From: DASRHY01 sp046765875
GTDB lineage: Bacteria > Actinomycetota > Actinomycetes > Propionibacteriales > Kribbellaceae
Direction: 5' to 3'
DNA length: 8,059 nucleotides
Assembly (NCBI GenBank): GCA_046765875.1
Contig: JBKPSJ010000033.1
Coordinates: forward strand, 1 to 8,059
Positions 6,750 through 8,059 of this stretch are shown here, one piece after another. Positions within the stretch are counted from its first letter, which is position 1; every line of letters starts with the position of its first letter. The notes under the pieces are model-generated. The model ran no database searches. It was not told the origin of the DNA and was given only the letters and a program-made list of their open reading frames with translations. Made by a program: the position numbers and the translations under genes.

Positions 6750-7526
6750 ATGGCCGACTCGCAACAGCCTCCGCAGCCGCCGGGCAGGCAGTCACCACTG
6801 CCACAGACCTCGCGGCTACCGCCGACGCCACCGGTCTCCCAGCCCTCCTACGGGCCCGTCCAGCCCGGCAGCCCGGTGTCGCCGGGCGGTTCGGCGTACG
6901 GCGGTGAGCCCGGCCCCTGGGTCCAGCCGCCGCCGCCACCACGGCCGGCCAAGACCAACGGGTTCGCGATCGCGGGCTTCGTCCTGGGCCTGGTCGGCGC
7001 GGTCGTACTGGCACCGATCTTCTCGATCATCGCGCTGCGCAAGATCCGGCGGAACGGCGGGCGCGGCCGCTCGTTCGCGATCACCGGGCTGGTGCTGACC
7101 GGGTGCTGGCTGGTCGTGATCGCGCTGATCGCGGCGCTCGGTATCTACGGCGGCGGCCAGGCCGGCGTCGGCCAGACCACCGCGGTGTCCAACATCCGGG
7201 TCGGCCAGTGCTTCAACGCCGACCTGGACAAGAACACGCTGCTGGTGGCCAAGATCGCCGACTGCGCCGGACCGCATGCCGGCGAGGCGTACGCGACGGC
7301 GAGTGCGGCGCTGACCGGACTTGCCGGCAAGGAGAAGGATCTGAGCGCGGCGGAGAGCTGCGCCAACTCGTTCGAGGACTTCGTCGGCAAGGCGTACGAC
7401 ACCTCGGAACTGGAGATCTTCTTCGTCGTGCTGCAGGACGACGAGGTTGCCGAAGGCAACGTCTTGTGCATGCTCGGCAAGCCCGGCAAGCAGCTGACCG
7501 GCTCGATGCGCGGCACCAGGCGCTAG
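6750..7526 (+). CDS. DUF4190 membrane protein with a C-terminal Septum_form-like domain
   Basis: The protein is 258 aa in three parts. Residues 1-70 are a low-complexity Pro/Gln/Ser/Gly tail. Residues 70-134 form a DUF4190-type hairpin of two similar hydrophobic helices (FAIAGFVLG from 72, FAITGLVLTG from 109) joined by a basic loop, LRKIRRNGGRGR (96-107). Residues 147-258 form a soluble domain with VGQCF (151-155), an ADC/PH pattern at 170-176 and cysteines C154, C172, C204 and C240. It resembles the Septum_form family found in many small actinobacterial membrane proteins. That family name comes from a proposed role; a function in division is not shown here. The positive loop suggests it faces the cytoplasm, placing both the Pro-rich tail and the cysteine domain outside, where two disulfides could form. 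It lies downstream of holB and 24 bases before a second DUF4190 gene, so the last two are probably co-transcribed. Confidence 0.82.
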   Translation: MADSQQPPQPPGRQSPLPQTSRLPPTPPVSQPSYGPVQPGSPVSPGGSAYGGEPGPWVQPPPPPRPAKTNGFAIAGFVLGLVGAVVLAPIFSIIALRKIRRNGGRGRSFAITGLVLTGCWLVVIALIAALGIYGGGQAGVGQTTAVSNIRVGQCFNADLDKNTLLVAKIADCAGPHAGEAYATASAALTGLAGKEKDLSAAESCANSFEDFVGKAYDTSELEIFFVVLQDDEVAEGNVLCMLGKPGKQLTGSMRGTRR

Positions 7527-7550
7527 CCGAGTCCGGACACCGGGATCCCG

Positions 7551-8059
7551 ATGAGTCAGCCGCCACCCGAGTTTCCGCGCTACACCGACCGACCGCAGGA
7601 TCCGCCGCCGACGGGCCGGCCGCAGGGCACACCACCCACCGGCCAGCCGCTGGGCACACCGTCGGCGGGCCCACCGCAGGACGTGCCCGGCTGGGTGCCG
7701 CCGTCGGGCCCTCAACAGGTCCACAACCAGCCATACCCGCCGGGCCCTCAGCAGGTTCCGTACCAGCCGTACCCGCCGGGACCGGGGCAGCCGTACCAGT
7801 ACCCGGCTCCGTACGGGTTCGGATACCCGTCGGCCGATCCGCCCGGCACCAGCGGTCTGTCGATCGCCGCCCTGGTCACCGGACTCGTCGGACTCGGCCC
7901 GATCCCGGTCGGGCTCGGCATCGGCGCGCTGCTGACGATCCGCCGCACCCGCGAATCCGGAACCGGGATGGCGATCGCCGGCATCGTGCTCGGCGCGCTG
8001 CAGATACTCCTGTTCGGCGCGCTGGTCGTGATCGGCATCGTCGCCGGCGAGGACGCCCC
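7551..8059 (+). CDS. Second DUF4190-type membrane protein, cut by the window end
   Basis: The frame opens at ATG 7551 and runs without a stop to the end of the window: 169 complete codons plus two bases, so the C-terminus is missing. Residues 1 to about 100 are rich in Pro, Gly, Gln and Tyr and contain a repeated 12-residue unit: GPQQVHNQPYPP (from 7707), then GPQQVPYQPYPP (from 7743), followed by a degenerate GPGQPYQY copy. Two hydrophobic helices follow: SIAALVTGLVGLGPIPVGLG, and MAIAGIVLGALQILLFGALV plus a few further residues. They are joined by the basic loop TIRRTRESGTG. This is the same DUF4190 arrangement as in the preceding gene, with a different tail. The ribosome binding site is weak (GGGA just upstream). 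Start and frame are supported by the match in architecture; whether a cysteine domain follows cannot be seen. Confidence 0.75.
   Translation, partial: MSQPPPEFPRYTDRPQDPPPTGRPQGTPPTGQPLGTPSAGPPQDVPGWVPPSGPQQVHNQPYPPGPQQVPYQPYPPGPGQPYQYPAPYGFGYPSADPPGTSGLSIAALVTGLVGLGPIPVGLGIGALLTIRRTRESGTGMAIAGIVLGALQILLFGALVVIGIVAGEDA
7707..7778 (+). repeat. Two-copy 36-bp tandem repeat coding a 12-residue Pro/Gln/Tyr unit
   Basis: Two in-frame 36-base units (7707-7742 and 7743-7778) code for GPQQVHNQPYPP and GPQQVPYQPYPP. They differ by a two-residue change (HN to PY) and several silent bases. A third, degenerate unit starts at 7779. The repeat lies in the disordered N-terminal tail of the second DUF4190 protein. 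Confidence 0.7.

Noticed and set aside
5378..6751. Open frame of 457 codons on the - strand opposite holB
   Set aside because: The overlapping + strand frame has the delta' zinc module and SRC motif. The antisense product has no family features.
1..8059. CRISPR array, toxin-antitoxin pair, phage or defence system, biosynthetic cluster
   Set aside because: No spaced repeats, nuclease or integrase motifs, small paired genes or biosynthetic domains were seen; the genes are housekeeping or general exported/membrane proteins.

Overview
The window reads as chromosomal DNA of a high-GC Gram-positive bacterium (Actinomycetota). The signs are very GC-rich third codon positions, frequent GTG starts, a dTMP kinase fused behind a major facilitator (MFS) membrane domain, an actinobacterial-type DNA polymerase III delta' subunit, and small DUF4190 membrane proteins with Pro/Gln-rich N-termini. 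A member of the Propionibacteriales (Kribbella/Nocardioides-like) is my best guess from style. That is inference and no marker gene fixes it. All six genes I support lie on the + strand.

Region 1 (1-3191) holds two genes for exported proteins. The first (86-1150) has a clear signal peptide and an atypical calcineurin-like metallophosphoesterase motif set. The second (1410-3191) has a signal peptide and three good Asp-box/BNR motifs, so it is a sialidase-fold beta-propeller. Between them, 1151-1409 has no gene but contains an unusual structured block at 1160-1221: three related segments able to form alternative hairpins, including an 8-bp motif present twice. After the second gene stands a perfect 16-bp inverted repeat (3210-3256), probably a terminator.

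Region 2 (3315-6646) is a two-gene DNA-precursor/replication operon. An MFS-dTMP kinase fusion (tmk) is followed, with a 4-base GTGA overlap, by holB (clamp-loader delta'). tmk appears to begin at a leaderless GTG six bases after a TAGGCT -10-like hexamer. The first enzyme makes dTDP for dTTP synthesis, and the second is part of the machine that loads the sliding clamp. MFS-Tmk fusions are known in actinobacteria, although the role of the membrane half is not clear.

Region 3 (6750-8059) holds two consecutive DUF4190-type membrane proteins. The first is complete and carries a four-cysteine C-terminal domain resembling the Septum_form family. The second runs off the end of the window. Charge distribution suggests that both termini lie outside the membrane.

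I found no rRNA, tRNA, CRISPR array, insertion sequence, phage gene or defence system, and no convincing new multi-gene system. The items most worth following up are the 1160-1221 structured block, the non-canonical phosphoesterase ligands, the MFS-Tmk fusion, and the predicted outside-out topology of the DUF4190 proteins.
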